Positions 22,736-30,892 of a stretch of 32,749 bases of DNA are shown here, one piece after another. Origin of the DNA: Collinsella sp. (GTDB taxonomy: Bacteria > Actinomycetota > Coriobacteriia > Coriobacteriales > Coriobacteriaceae); NCBI GenBank assembly GCA_031295725.1, contig JAUMNV010000126.1:1-32749 (forward strand), given 5' to 3'. The translations under genes were made by a program, and so were the position numbers. The first letter of the stretch is position 1; each line of letters starts with the position of its first letter. The notes beneath the pieces were generated by a model. The model saw only the letters and a list, made by a program, of their open reading frames with translations. It had not been told where the DNA came from and did no database searches.

Positions 22736-25700
22736 TCACGCTTCGCCCCAGAATCTATGGTTGTTGCGCAGGAGCTGTGCGGTTTTGTCCTCAGCGGCTG
22801 CAATGTCTGCCTCGTCAGCCTGCCAGGTCCAGTTGCCCGTAGCCACGCCCGGAACGTTCATGCGCGCGTCGTCGCCAAGCCCCAGGACATCCTGCAGCGG
22901 CATCATCACCAGGGGAGCGTCGCTTGCCAGCGCGTCGCTCATCAGCTTAGCCGCCACCTCAACACCGCTCGGTTCATCGCCGCCCGCAAAGGAACGCGTG
23001 CACCAACCGGCCAGCGTCGACGTATCGTGCGTCGAGGTGTACAAAATCTTGCCGGGCGTGGGATGCACACCGCAACGAACGTCGTAGTCGCTAAACTCCA
23101 GCACGTCCATGCCGGGGAAACCGCACGTCGAAGCCATGGCGCGAACACCGGGCGTCAAATAGCCCAGGTCCTCGGCGATAAAGTTGAGCGGACCAAGCTC
23201 GTCGTAGGCGGTCTGGAACAGGTCCTTGCCCGGGCCCGCTAGCCAGCGGCCGTCGGCGCAGGCCTTGCCCGCGGGAATGCTGTAATAGCTGTGGAAGCCC
23301 AGGAAGTGATCCAGACGCACGCGGTCGTAGAGCGAGAACGCACGACGTAGGCGATCCATCCACCAGCTATAGCCGTTCTGCTTCATTTGGTCCCAGCGGA
23401 ACGTCGGGTTGCCCCACACCTGGCCCTCGGGCGCAAAGTTGTCGGGCGGCGCACCCGAAATCTCAATCGCCTTGCCGGTATCGGACAGCCAGAAGTTCTC
23501 GGGCTCGCTCCACGCATCCGCCGAATCGTCCGAGACATACATCGGGATATCGCCGATGACCTCGATGCCCTTCTTGTGCGCATAGTTCATGAGCTCGCAC
23601 CAAGCTAGGTCAAAGCGGTACTGCATGTACGCCTGAAGCTCGGCCTCGTCGTGGAAGCGCTTGTCGTCGATCAGATGCTCGTTGTAGCGCGCGACATCTG
23701 CCGGCCAATCATGGCGCGACTCGCCCTCAAAGTACTTCTTAACGGCCATGTAGACGCAGTATTTCTCGAGCCAATCGGCATTGCGATGTTTAAACGCGGT
23801 GTACAGCGGATCGGCATCCTCGCCTCCTCGGGCCTTCCAGGTCTCAAAGTCGGCGGCCAGCTCCTCGTGGCTCTCGGGTAGCAGGTCGATATTGCCTGCA
23901 AAGGCCGAAGGACCGGCGTAAGGGGAGCGGAAGAAGTCCGTGGGGTTGACGGGGAGAACCTGCCAGTAGCGCATGCCCATGGCAGCCAGATGGTCGATAA
24001 AACGACGCGTGGGCGCGCCGATTGTACCGGGCTTGCCGTCGTCGGTCGGCACCGATGTGATATGACACACAACACCCGCACCGTGATCGAGCGGCTCCTG
24101 CAGGCGCTGCTCGGCATGGTGATAGATGATCGACGAGCCCAGCGGATACAGATCGAGCGTGACCGTGCCGTTGTGGATCTCGCACTCGTGACCGCTAATA
24201 ACATCGCTCGCGCATTCGCCGAGCGCCGGAATCGTCACACGATGCGAATTGCGCAGGCTGCGGTTGATGATGACGGTCGCGGACTCGCCGTCTTTACCGG
24301 TACGGTTGTAGGCCAGCACCTCGTCATTGAGCGCGAAGGCCTTGATCTCGCCATCGATCATAAACGGCAGCGCGCGGCGCACGGCCGAGGCATTCTTGAC
24401 GATCGCGAACGTATCGAAGTCGTGCAGGTTTTCCTTGGTCGGCATGGTGCGGCGATTGCCCGGATCGGTGAGACCCTCCAAGCCGTACTCGTCACCGTAA
24501 TAGATTGAGGGAACGCCCGGGAACGTCATCTGCATGAGCGTCGCCAGCCAAAAGCGGCTCTTGGCCAGGCCCATGGAGTTCTCGTCCAGGCGCCATTTGC
24601 TGCGCTCGCTCTCGGGCAGCTGCGACTCGTCGGGGCCACCGCCGAGCACCGAGATAATGCGCGGGCGGTCGTGGCTCGACAGCAGATTGAGCGCGCAGGA
24701 TAATGCCTCGCGCGGGTAGTTCTCGCGCAGGGTCTCGATATCCTCGGCAGCTTGGTAGGCGTTTTTGTAGCCCATCAAAAAGCCGATGACCATGTCGCGG
24801 AAGGGGTAATCCATGGCCGAGTCGAGCTCGGAACCCTGCAGGTAGCGACGCAGATGGCCGTAGCTGATCTTGTTGGAGGCGTCTTCCCAGACCTCGCCGA
24901 GCAGCAGCGCGTCGGGCTTTTCGGCAAGTACGGCCTTTTTGATCTCGGTCAGGAAATCGTCCGAAAGCTCGTCGGCCACATCCAGGCGCCAGCCGTGAGC
25001 GCCGGCGCGCAGCCATTTACGAATGACGCCGTCCTTGCCCAGGAGCCGCTCGCGTACCAGTTCGGAGCTCTCATTGATGGCGGGCATATTGCCCACGCCC
25101 CACCAGCAGTCGTACGAGCCGTCCTCGTGGAAATAAAACGCATCGCGCCACGGCGAATCCTCGCTCTGCCATGCGCCCACGCCGGGGTAGTTGCCATAGC
25201 GGTTGAAGTAGATCGAGTCGTCGCCCGTGTGGTTGAACACACCGTCCAGAATGATGGAAATGCCCAGCTTCTCGGCCGCCTCGCACAGCTCGGTAAAGTC
25301 CTGCTCGGTGCCCAGAATCGGATCGATCTTGGTGTAATCTGCGGTGTCGTAGCGGTGGTTGCTCGCGGCTTCAAAAATGGGGTTGAGGTAGATGGCTGTA
25401 AAGCCCAGCTCGGCGATGCGAGGCAGGTCTTCCTGGATGCCCTTGAGCGAGCCGCCGTAGAAGTCCCAAGTCTTGATGGAGCCGTCCTCGGCGCGCTCGT
25501 ACACAGGCGGCTCGTTCCAGTCCTCGACCATGCGGCGCTGAATGCCCTTACGCGGTTTTTCGACCTCGGCCAGCGTGCGCTCGCGCCAGTGCTCGTCGCG
25601 GGCATAACGATCGGGGAAGATCTGGTAGACCATACCGCGCTCGTACCACTCGGGTCGAACTTCGCGGTGCTTGTAGACGGTGACCTGGAATGACGGCACC

Positions 25701-26032
25701 TCGGCGTAATCGTAGGTTACGCCCTCGCCGCCGGTGCGGCCCTGTGGTGCGCCCAGGCGAACCTCGGGCTGGCCCTCGATATTGCATATAAAGCTGTACC
25801 AGATAAGACAGGGCTCGGTGCACTCAAGCTCTACGGTAAATATGCCGTCGCCCTCGTGCGTCATGGGATACCGAGACTCACCAATCTCATCGACCCAGGT
25901 GCGCAGCGTCAGCGTTGCCTGCGCGGGATCGGCATCCTCCAGAATCACGGAGAGTGAAAGGGTAGTTCCAGTGGTCACAGCGCCAAACGGAGTGCGAAAC
26001 TGCGGCAGACGGCTGTTGTGTATCAATCTCAT
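22736..26032 (-). CDS. Fused GH13 maltodextrin hydrolase and GH77 4-alpha-glucanotransferase
   Basis: A 1098-aa two-enzyme protein. Residues 1-120 form an N-terminal beta domain typical of neopullulanase/cyclomaltodextrinase (HNSRLPQFRTPFGAV). The GH13 barrel (about 125-560) has nucleophile D351 (WRLDVADE), acid/base E380 (LLGEVWED) and D455 (LLSSHDRPR), then a beta domain to about 640. The GH77 part (about 647-1098) has SPYAGPSAFAGN, nucleophile D908 (VRLDHFLGF), acid/base E954 (FIAEDLG) and D1003 (STHDTSTLAGW), as in MalQ. No signal peptide is seen, so both act in the cytoplasm on maltodextrins from glycogen or uptake. The ribosome site is weak (TGGACC region) but the start matches the family. 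It is the last sugar gene of the glg cluster, 217 bases after glgA. Confidence 0.93.
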   Translation of the reverse strand: MRLIHNSRLPQFRTPFGAVTTGTTLSLSVILEDADPAQATLTLRTWVDEIGESRYPMTHEGDGIFTVELECTEPCLIWYSFICNIEGQPEVRLGAPQGRTGGEGVTYDYAEVPSFQVTVYKHREVRPEWYERGMVYQIFPDRYARDEHWRERTLAEVEKPRKGIQRRMVEDWNEPPVYERAEDGSIKTWDFYGGSLKGIQEDLPRIAELGFTAIYLNPIFEAASNHRYDTADYTKIDPILGTEQDFTELCEAAEKLGISIILDGVFNHTGDDSIYFNRYGNYPGVGAWQSEDSPWRDAFYFHEDGSYDCWWGVGNMPAINESSELVRERLLGKDGVIRKWLRAGAHGWRLDVADELSDDFLTEIKKAVLAEKPDALLLGEVWEDASNKISYGHLRRYLQGSELDSAMDYPFRDMVIGFLMGYKNAYQAAEDIETLRENYPREALSCALNLLSSHDRPRIISVLGGGPDESQLPESERSKWRLDENSMGLAKSRFWLATLMQMTFPGVPSIYYGDEYGLEGLTDPGNRRTMPTKENLHDFDTFAIVKNASAVRRALPFMIDGEIKAFALNDEVLAYNRTGKDGESATVIINRSLRNSHRVTIPALGECASDVISGHECEIHNGTVTLDLYPLGSSIIYHHAEQRLQEPLDHGAGVVCHITSVPTDDGKPGTIGAPTRRFIDHLAAMGMRYWQVLPVNPTDFFRSPYAGPSAFAGNIDLLPESHEELAADFETWKARGGEDADPLYTAFKHRNADWLEKYCVYMAVKKYFEGESRHDWPADVARYNEHLIDDKRFHDEAELQAYMQYRFDLAWCELMNYAHKKGIEVIGDIPMYVSDDSADAWSEPENFWLSDTGKAIEISGAPPDNFAPEGQVWGNPTFRWDQMKQNGYSWWMDRLRRAFSLYDRVRLDHFLGFHSYYSIPAGKACADGRWLAGPGKDLFQTAYDELGPLNFIAEDLGYLTPGVRAMASTCGFPGMDVLEFSDYDVRCGVHPTPGKILYTSTHDTSTLAGWCTRSFAGGDEPSGVEVAAKLMSDALASDAPLVMMPLQDVLGLGDDARMNVPGVATGNWTWQADEADIAAAEDKTAQLLRNNHRFWGEA

Positions 26033-26093
26033 AGTACGGTCCAGTTCAATAGAATCATGGCCTGCGGGCCATGGGCTTTACGCACAGGATGTA

Positions 26094-26127
26094 AGTATAT
26101 CTGTTGTACACAGGCTGTATAAACAAC
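26094..26127 (-). promoter_or_regulatory. Putative promoter and operator of the GH13-GH77 gene
   Basis: The minus strand reads TATACT at 26094-26099 (-10 box). Upstream, 26103-26127 is a partly symmetric 25-bp site with perfect GTTGT/ACAAC ends, overlapping the spacer and -35 region. The leader would be about 55 bases. A MalR-like repressor is possible, but no regulator is encoded in the window. Confidence 0.35.
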
Positions 26128-26186
26128 ATCCGTTTACCATCGGCGAACGGTTGTCCTAGAAAATCGTTTTACCACTACCTACAGAG

Positions 26187-26213
26187 AAGGGGCGCCCGGT
26201 TGGAGCGCCCCTT
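26187..26213 (-). terminator. Terminator after glgA
   Basis: A perfect 9-bp stem (26187-26195 with 26205-26213) and 9-nt loop lie 37 bases past the glgA stop. The T-tract is short. The loop reads TCCAACCGG on the minus strand. It implies that the GH13-GH77 gene has its own promoter. Confidence 0.6.
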
Positions 26214-26249
26214 GCTTAGGGTTTGATTAGGTTTTGGATCGTCTGTGTG

Positions 26250-28415
26250 CTAGCGGCGCTTGCGGGTGGCCGTGGCCTTGCGGACGGACGTCTTCTTGGA
26301 CGGGGCCTTTTTCTCTGCCGGAGCGGCGGGGGAGACCGGGATCTCCTTGGCAGGCTCGGGCTTGGCCTTTACCTCGGTCTTGGCCTCCGCCTTGGGAGCA
26401 GCAGCCTTGGTCGTGGTCTTCTTGGCTGTCGTCGTGGCGCGCTTGCGCGTGGTGGTCTTGGCGGCCGGTTTTGCCTCGACGGTTGCCTCGGCCTTGGACT
26501 CGGCGGGCGTCTCCTCGACCTTGACGGCGGACTTTGTAGCAGTCTTCGGGGTCGTCTTTGCGGCAGCCTTCGTCGTATCGGCCTTGGTTGTCTTCGTAGC
26601 AGTGGCCTTTTTGGCGGTCGTGGTCTTGGTCTTGGTCGCGGTCGACTTCTTGGCAGCGGCCTTGGCCGGTGCCTTGACAGCGGTCTCAGCCTTTACCTCG
26701 GGAGCAGCCTCGGCCTCGGCGGCCTTCTTGGCAGCTGCGGTGGTGCGCTTGCGCGTGGTCGTTGTCTTGGCAGCGGTGGTCTTGGTTTCCGCAGCCTTGG
26801 TCGCTGTGGCCTTCTTGGCCGTCGTCTTACGAGTCACGGTCTTCTTTGCCGCAGGCTTCGCAGCGGGCTTCTTCTCGGTCTTAGGCTTCTCAGCGGCCAC
26901 CGGCTCAGCCGCAGCCTCAGGCTCGTCGACAACCGCCGCCGGCCTCTCAATCTCCGGATGCATAAAGAAGTACAGGTCCAGATACTTATCGGCCGAGCGC
27001 GTCCAGCTAAAGTCCTGGCTCATGGCCTGCGTGACCAGCTGATCCCAGGCCTCGCGGTTATCCCAGAACAGACGCGCCGCGCGGAATACGGCATCGCCCA
27101 TCTCGTCGCCGTTAAAGTTGCTAAACGAGAAGCCCGTGCCCTCGCCGGTAAACTCGTTGTAAGGTTGCACGGTGTCCTTGAGGCCGCCGGTCTCGCGCAC
27201 GATGGGCAGGGTGCCGTAGCGCATGGCAATGATCTGCGACAGACCGCAGGGCTCAAACTTAGACGGCATCAGGAACATGTCGGCGGCAGCATACATGCGC
27301 TGCGACAGCGCCGGATCGAACTCGATGCGTGCGGCCATGGTTCCGGGGTACTTGTCCTGGAAGTAGCGCAGGCCGTCCTCATAGTCGCGGTCGCCAGTGC
27401 CCAATACGGCTACCTGAACGCCGCCGGCCAGGATGCGGTCGAGCGCGTACATGACAAGGTCCAAGCCCTTCTGGCGCGTCAGACGCGTGACCATGACCAT
27501 GAGTGGACGGTCGTCGCGAACCTCGAGCCCCAGCTCTTCCTGCAGCTTGGCCTTGCACACGGCCTTGCCAGAACGGTCCTTGATGGTGTAGTTTGCGGCA
27601 ATGCGCTTGTCGGTTGCCGGGTCAAAGCCCGCCACGTCAATGCCGTTCAAAATTCCCTGCAGCGCGTAGGAGCGCTCGCGCAGCACGCCGTCCAGGCCCT
27701 CGCCAAATTCGGGCGTCTGGATCTCGTTGGCATAGGTGGGGCTCACCGTAGTGATGGCGTCGGCATAGCGCAGGGCGCCCAGCATGTAGTTGATGCTGCA
27801 GGCGTCGCAACGCAGCTGCGAAGCGGCCGCCGGAATGTGCGCCACACCCAGGATGTCCTCCATCACGGTATCGCTAAACTGGCCCTGGAACGCCACGTTG
27901 TGGATCGAGAAGACGGTCTTGACGCGGTCATACAGCGGCAGGCCCTGGTAGAACTCGCGCAAAAACACGGGCGCCAGTGCCGTCTGCCAGTCGTTGCAGT
28001 GCAGGATGTCGCACTCAAAGCCGGCCGGCAGGTGCTGCAGGCTCTCGGTGATGGCCTTGGAGAAGAACGCAAAACGCTCGCCGTCGTCAAAGAAGCCGTA
28101 CGGATAGTCGCGCGCAAAGTAGCGCTCGTTGTCGATGAACATATAGGTGACGCCGTCGTGCTCGAGCTTCTCGAGTCCGCAGTACTCATTGCGCCAGCCC
28201 AGGCTCACGTAAAAGTCGGAGAAGTGCTCCATCTGCGCCTTGTACTCGTCTTTGATGGTGGCGTACTTGGGCACCATCACGATAACCTCGGCGCCGGCGC
28301 GCACAAGCGCCGCAGGCAGCGAACCCGCTACGTCGCCCAGGCCACCGGTCTTCACAAACGGCGCGCACTCGGCCGAGGCAAACACGATCTGCATCTTTTT
28401 GCTGGAATCAGCCAT
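26250..28415 (-). CDS. glgA: Glycogen synthase with a long lysine/alanine/threonine-rich C-terminal tail
   Basis: A 721-aa GT5 glycogen synthase that adds glucose from ADP-glucose to the growing glucan. The ADP-glucose-binding motif KTGGLGDV is at 22-29. The C-terminal GT-B half has the MVTRLTRQKGLDL segment and the catalytic FEPCGLSQ block (387-394). The enzyme domain ends at about residue 487, the normal length for GlgA. About 235 further residues (26253-26957) consist almost entirely of K, A, T, E, P, V and R, with repeats such as TTTRKR and AKK, and no aromatic residue; this resembles the histone H1 C-terminal domain. The start at 28415 has GGGAG 5 bases upstream. It lies 90 bases after glgD with a hairpin between. 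The tail's role is unknown; binding of nucleic acid or polyphosphate is inference only. Confidence 0.95.
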   Translation of the reverse strand: MADSSKKMQIVFASAECAPFVKTGGLGDVAGSLPAALVRAGAEVIVMVPKYATIKDEYKAQMEHFSDFYVSLGWRNEYCGLEKLEHDGVTYMFIDNERYFARDYPYGFFDDGERFAFFSKAITESLQHLPAGFECDILHCNDWQTALAPVFLREFYQGLPLYDRVKTVFSIHNVAFQGQFSDTVMEDILGVAHIPAAASQLRCDACSINYMLGALRYADAITTVSPTYANEIQTPEFGEGLDGVLRERSYALQGILNGIDVAGFDPATDKRIAANYTIKDRSGKAVCKAKLQEELGLEVRDDRPLMVMVTRLTRQKGLDLVMYALDRILAGGVQVAVLGTGDRDYEDGLRYFQDKYPGTMAARIEFDPALSQRMYAAADMFLMPSKFEPCGLSQIIAMRYGTLPIVRETGGLKDTVQPYNEFTGEGTGFSFSNFNGDEMGDAVFRAARLFWDNREAWDQLVTQAMSQDFSWTRSADKYLDLYFFMHPEIERPAAVVDEPEAAAEPVAAEKPKTEKKPAAKPAAKKTVTRKTTAKKATATKAAETKTTAAKTTTTRKRTTAAAKKAAEAEAAPEVKAETAVKAPAKAAAKKSTATKTKTTTAKKATATKTTKADTTKAAAKTTPKTATKSAVKVEETPAESKAEATVEAKPAAKTTTRKRATTTAKKTTTKAAAPKAEAKTEVKAKPEPAKEIPVSPAAPAEKKAPSKKTSVRKATATRKRR

Positions 28416-28438
28416 ATTGTCTCCCATGTTGTTATTCG

Positions 28439-28474
28439 AGAATAGCCGCCTGGCGCGAACCGGGCGGCTATTCT
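28439..28474 (-). terminator. Hairpin between glgD and glgA
   Basis: A perfect 12-bp stem (28439-28450 with 28463-28474) with a 12-nt loop lies in the 90-base gap. On the minus strand it is not followed by a T-run, so it may be an attenuator, processing site or weak terminator that sets glgA level relative to glgCD. Confidence 0.5.
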
Positions 28475-28505
28475 ACATGTTACGAGCGATGTTGCGGTGC
28501 CAACG

Positions 28506-29633
28506 TTAACGTACGATGGTGGTGTCAGAAGTTAACGGAGCCTTTCCCAGCACCAGGATGTTCTCGGGCGTGCCGCGAAGCTCGGTGTTGGTGGGAACCA
28601 CGTTGTTCTTGTCCAGGATAGCGTTCTCTACGCGGGCGCCGCTCTTGATGATGCAGCTCTGGTTGATGATCGAGTTGGTCACCGAGGCGCCTTCCTCGAC
28701 CACAACGCCGCGCGACAGGATCGAGTTACGCACGGTGCCCTTGATGATGCAGCCTGCCGAGATGATCGAGTTGCAGGCGTGGCTACCGGTCGCATAGCGC
28801 GAAGGCGGCACGTCGTGAGCCTTGGTCAGGATCGGGCGCTCGGGATCGAAGAGCTGGTCGGCCACGGTCTGGTCGAGCAGGTCCATGCTGCGGCGATACA
28901 GCGACTTCTCGCTAAACACGCCCACGACCTCGCCCTTGTACTCGTAGCTGCACACGTCGATGTTGCCAAAGTCGCCCTGGAGTGCCTCGAGCAGGTCCAG
29001 ATAGTCGGCGGCCTGGTAGTGGTCGATGATCTCGAGCAGCGTCTCACGGTTGACGATGCAGCAGTCCATAGAGGCGTTGTCGCCGTACACGACGCCGGCG
29101 CTCACGCCCGTCAGGCGGCCGTTCTCGTTGATCTGCAGCTTGGTCTCGTCATCGACGTTGCGCGTGGCCTTGCAGTACACCACGGTCATCTGGGCACCTG
29201 AGTTCTCGTGCGCGTCGATGATGGTGTTGAGGTCCATGTTAAAGATGATGTTGGTGCCCATCATCACAACATAGGGCTTGTCCGAGCGCTGGAATAGCGT
29301 CTTGTTGGAGATGATGTCGCGCAGCAGGAAGCGCATGCCGCCCTTGGTGGTGCCATACGCGTTACCGGGCACCATGAACAGGCCGCCCTTCTTGCGGTCC
29401 AGGCCCCAGTCCTTGCCCGAGCCCACGTGGTCGATCAGCGACCGGTAGTTGCCCGGCATGACGACGCCGACGGTCTTAATGCCGGCATTCATCATGTTGG
29501 ACAGCGGGAAGTCGATCAGGCGGTAGCGGCCCAAAAACGGAACGGACGCGATGGGGCGGTCCTTGAGCAGCACGCTGCCGTAGGTCGAAGAGTAGTTAGC
29601 GGTGATATAACCGATGGCCTTGCGATTGATCAT
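28506..29633 (-). CDS. glgD: Glucose-1-phosphate adenylyltransferase subunit GlgD
   Basis: A 375-aa GlgC homologue of the GlgD subfamily. In bacteria with both, GlgD pairs with GlgC as a non-catalytic or modulating subunit of ADP-glucose pyrophosphorylase. The nucleotidyltransferase domain begins IGYITANYSSTYGSVLLKDRPIASVPFLGRYRLIDF; the glycine-rich catalytic loop of true GlgC (LAGGQGSRL) is replaced by ITANYSSTYG, which is the GlgD hallmark. A C-terminal left-handed beta-helix (about 280-375) has the expected short repeats (SIISAGCIIKGTVRNSILSR). The start at 29633 lies only 4 bases after the glgC stop with a G-rich ribosome site inside the end of glgC, so the two are translationally coupled. 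Confidence 0.93.
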   Translation of the reverse strand: MINRKAIGYITANYSSTYGSVLLKDRPIASVPFLGRYRLIDFPLSNMMNAGIKTVGVVMPGNYRSLIDHVGSGKDWGLDRKKGGLFMVPGNAYGTTKGGMRFLLRDIISNKTLFQRSDKPYVVMMGTNIIFNMDLNTIIDAHENSGAQMTVVYCKATRNVDDETKLQINENGRLTGVSAGVVYGDNASMDCCIVNRETLLEIIDHYQAADYLDLLEALQGDFGNIDVCSYEYKGEVVGVFSEKSLYRRSMDLLDQTVADQLFDPERPILTKAHDVPPSRYATGSHACNSIISAGCIIKGTVRNSILSRGVVVEEGASVTNSIINQSCIIKSGARVENAILDKNNVVPTNTELRGTPENILVLGKAPLTSDTTIVR

Positions 29634-29637
29634 CGGA

Positions 29638-30786
29638 TCATTCCCCCTTCCCGATAACGACGTCATTTCCAACGACGGCCGTATCCTTGGTGGTATCGAC
29701 AGAGCCGAGCTTCACGCCCTCTTCGACCGTGGAGTTCTCGCCCAAAATAGCGCGGCAGATGTGCGCGCCGCTCTTAACGTGCGCACCCGGCAGCAGCACG
29801 GAGTCCTCGACCACGGCGCGCTCCTCGATGATGACATCGGTCGAAAGGATCGAGTGGCGAGCGGTGCCGTAGATCTTGCAGCCGTTGGAGACCAGGCAGT
29901 CATCCAGGCGACCGTCCGGGCCAATGTAGTGCGGCGGTCGCGTGGTGATATTGGACATGATGGGGAAGTGCTTATCAAACAGATCGAACTCGGGGTTGTT
30001 GCCCAGCAGGTCCATCGAGGTCTCGTGGAAGCTGGCGATGGTGCCGACGTCCTTCCAAAAGCCATGGAACTCGTAGCTGTACAGGCGCTTGTTCTCGCCG
30101 AGCAGCTTGGGGATGATGTCCTTGCCAAAGTCGTGGCTCGAACGCTGGTCCAGAGCGTCCTCCTCGAGCGCCTCGATCAGTACGTCGGCCGAGAAGATGT
30201 AGATGCCCATGGAAGCGAGGTTCGAATCGGGCTTATCGGGCTTCTCGGTAAACTTGGTGATGCGGCCGTCCTCGGGGTCGGTGGTCAGGATGCCAAAGCG
30301 GCTGGCCTCCTCCCACGGCACGGGCATAACGCTCACCGTGAGGTCGGCGTTGTTCTCAATGTGCGTCTTGAGCATCTTGCGGTAATCCATGCGATACAGG
30401 TGATCGCCCGAAAGAATCAGGACGTACTTGGGGTCGTTGGCCTTGATGTAGTCGAGGTTCTGCGTAATGGCGTCGGCCGTGCCCGCATACCAGGCGCCAC
30501 CGGTCTGCGTCTCGTACGGCGGCAGGATCGACACGCCGCCGTCGCGGCTGTCCAGATCCCAGGCCTCGCCGGAGCCCACATAGGCATGCAGCAGGTAGGG
30601 GCGATACTGCGTCAGAACGCCCACCGTGTCGATGCCCGAGTTGGAGCAGTTGGAGAGCGAAAAGTCGATAATGCGGAACTTGCCACCAAAGCTAACCGCC
30701 GGCTTAGCGATCTTTTGGGTGAGTGCCCCCAATCGGCTGCCCTGTCCTCCTGCGAGGAGCATCGCGATGCATTCTTTCTTACTCAT
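29638..30786 (-). CDS. glgC: Glucose-1-phosphate adenylyltransferase, catalytic subunit
   Basis: A 382-aa enzyme making ADP-glucose and pyrophosphate from ATP and glucose-1-phosphate, the committed step of glycogen synthesis. The catalytic loop LAGGQGSRLGALT is at 11-23, followed by KPAVSFGGKFRIIDF. Further blocks are GTADAITQN, LSGDHLYRMDY, and FTEKPDKP for glucose-1-phosphate binding. The C-terminal beta-helix (about 290-382) is present. GAAGGAG is 6 bases before the ATG. It forms an operon with glgD. A GlgC-GlgD pair is usual in Firmicutes; most other Actinomycetota have a single GlgC. Confidence 0.96.
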   Translation of the reverse strand: MSKKECIAMLLAGGQGSRLGALTQKIAKPAVSFGGKFRIIDFSLSNCSNSGIDTVGVLTQYRPYLLHAYVGSGEAWDLDSRDGGVSILPPYETQTGGAWYAGTADAITQNLDYIKANDPKYVLILSGDHLYRMDYRKMLKTHIENNADLTVSVMPVPWEEASRFGILTTDPEDGRITKFTEKPDKPDSNLASMGIYIFSADVLIEALEEDALDQRSSHDFGKDIIPKLLGENKRLYSYEFHGFWKDVGTIASFHETSMDLLGNNPEFDLFDKHFPIMSNITTRPPHYIGPDGRLDDCLVSNGCKIYGTARHSILSTDVIIEERAVVEDSVLLPGAHVKSGAHICRAILGENSTVEEGVKLGSVDTTKDTAVVGNDVVIGKGE

Positions 30787-30827
30787 CGATTTCTCCTTCT
30801 GTCATCGATGTTCCTTAACCCATTAGC

Positions 30828-30856
30828 GACGGGCGCGGCGCAACGTCGCGCCCGTC
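30828..30856 (-). terminator. Hairpin between glgP and glgC
   Basis: A perfect 10-bp GC-rich stem (30828-30837 with 30847-30856) and 9-nt loop lie in the 106-base gap. No T-run follows on the minus strand, so termination is likely partial or factor-dependent, and glgC may be read from the glgP promoter. Confidence 0.5.
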
Positions 30857-30892
30857 GAGTAATGCCGTGCTGGCAAAGGGAGCTCGCGGCCT

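Noticed and set aside
26223..28445. A 740-codon open frame on the plus strand opposite glgA
   Set aside because: It is a mirror of a high-GC gene with repetitive K/A/T codons; its translation is a low-complexity G/L/R string with no family similarity and no ribosome site.
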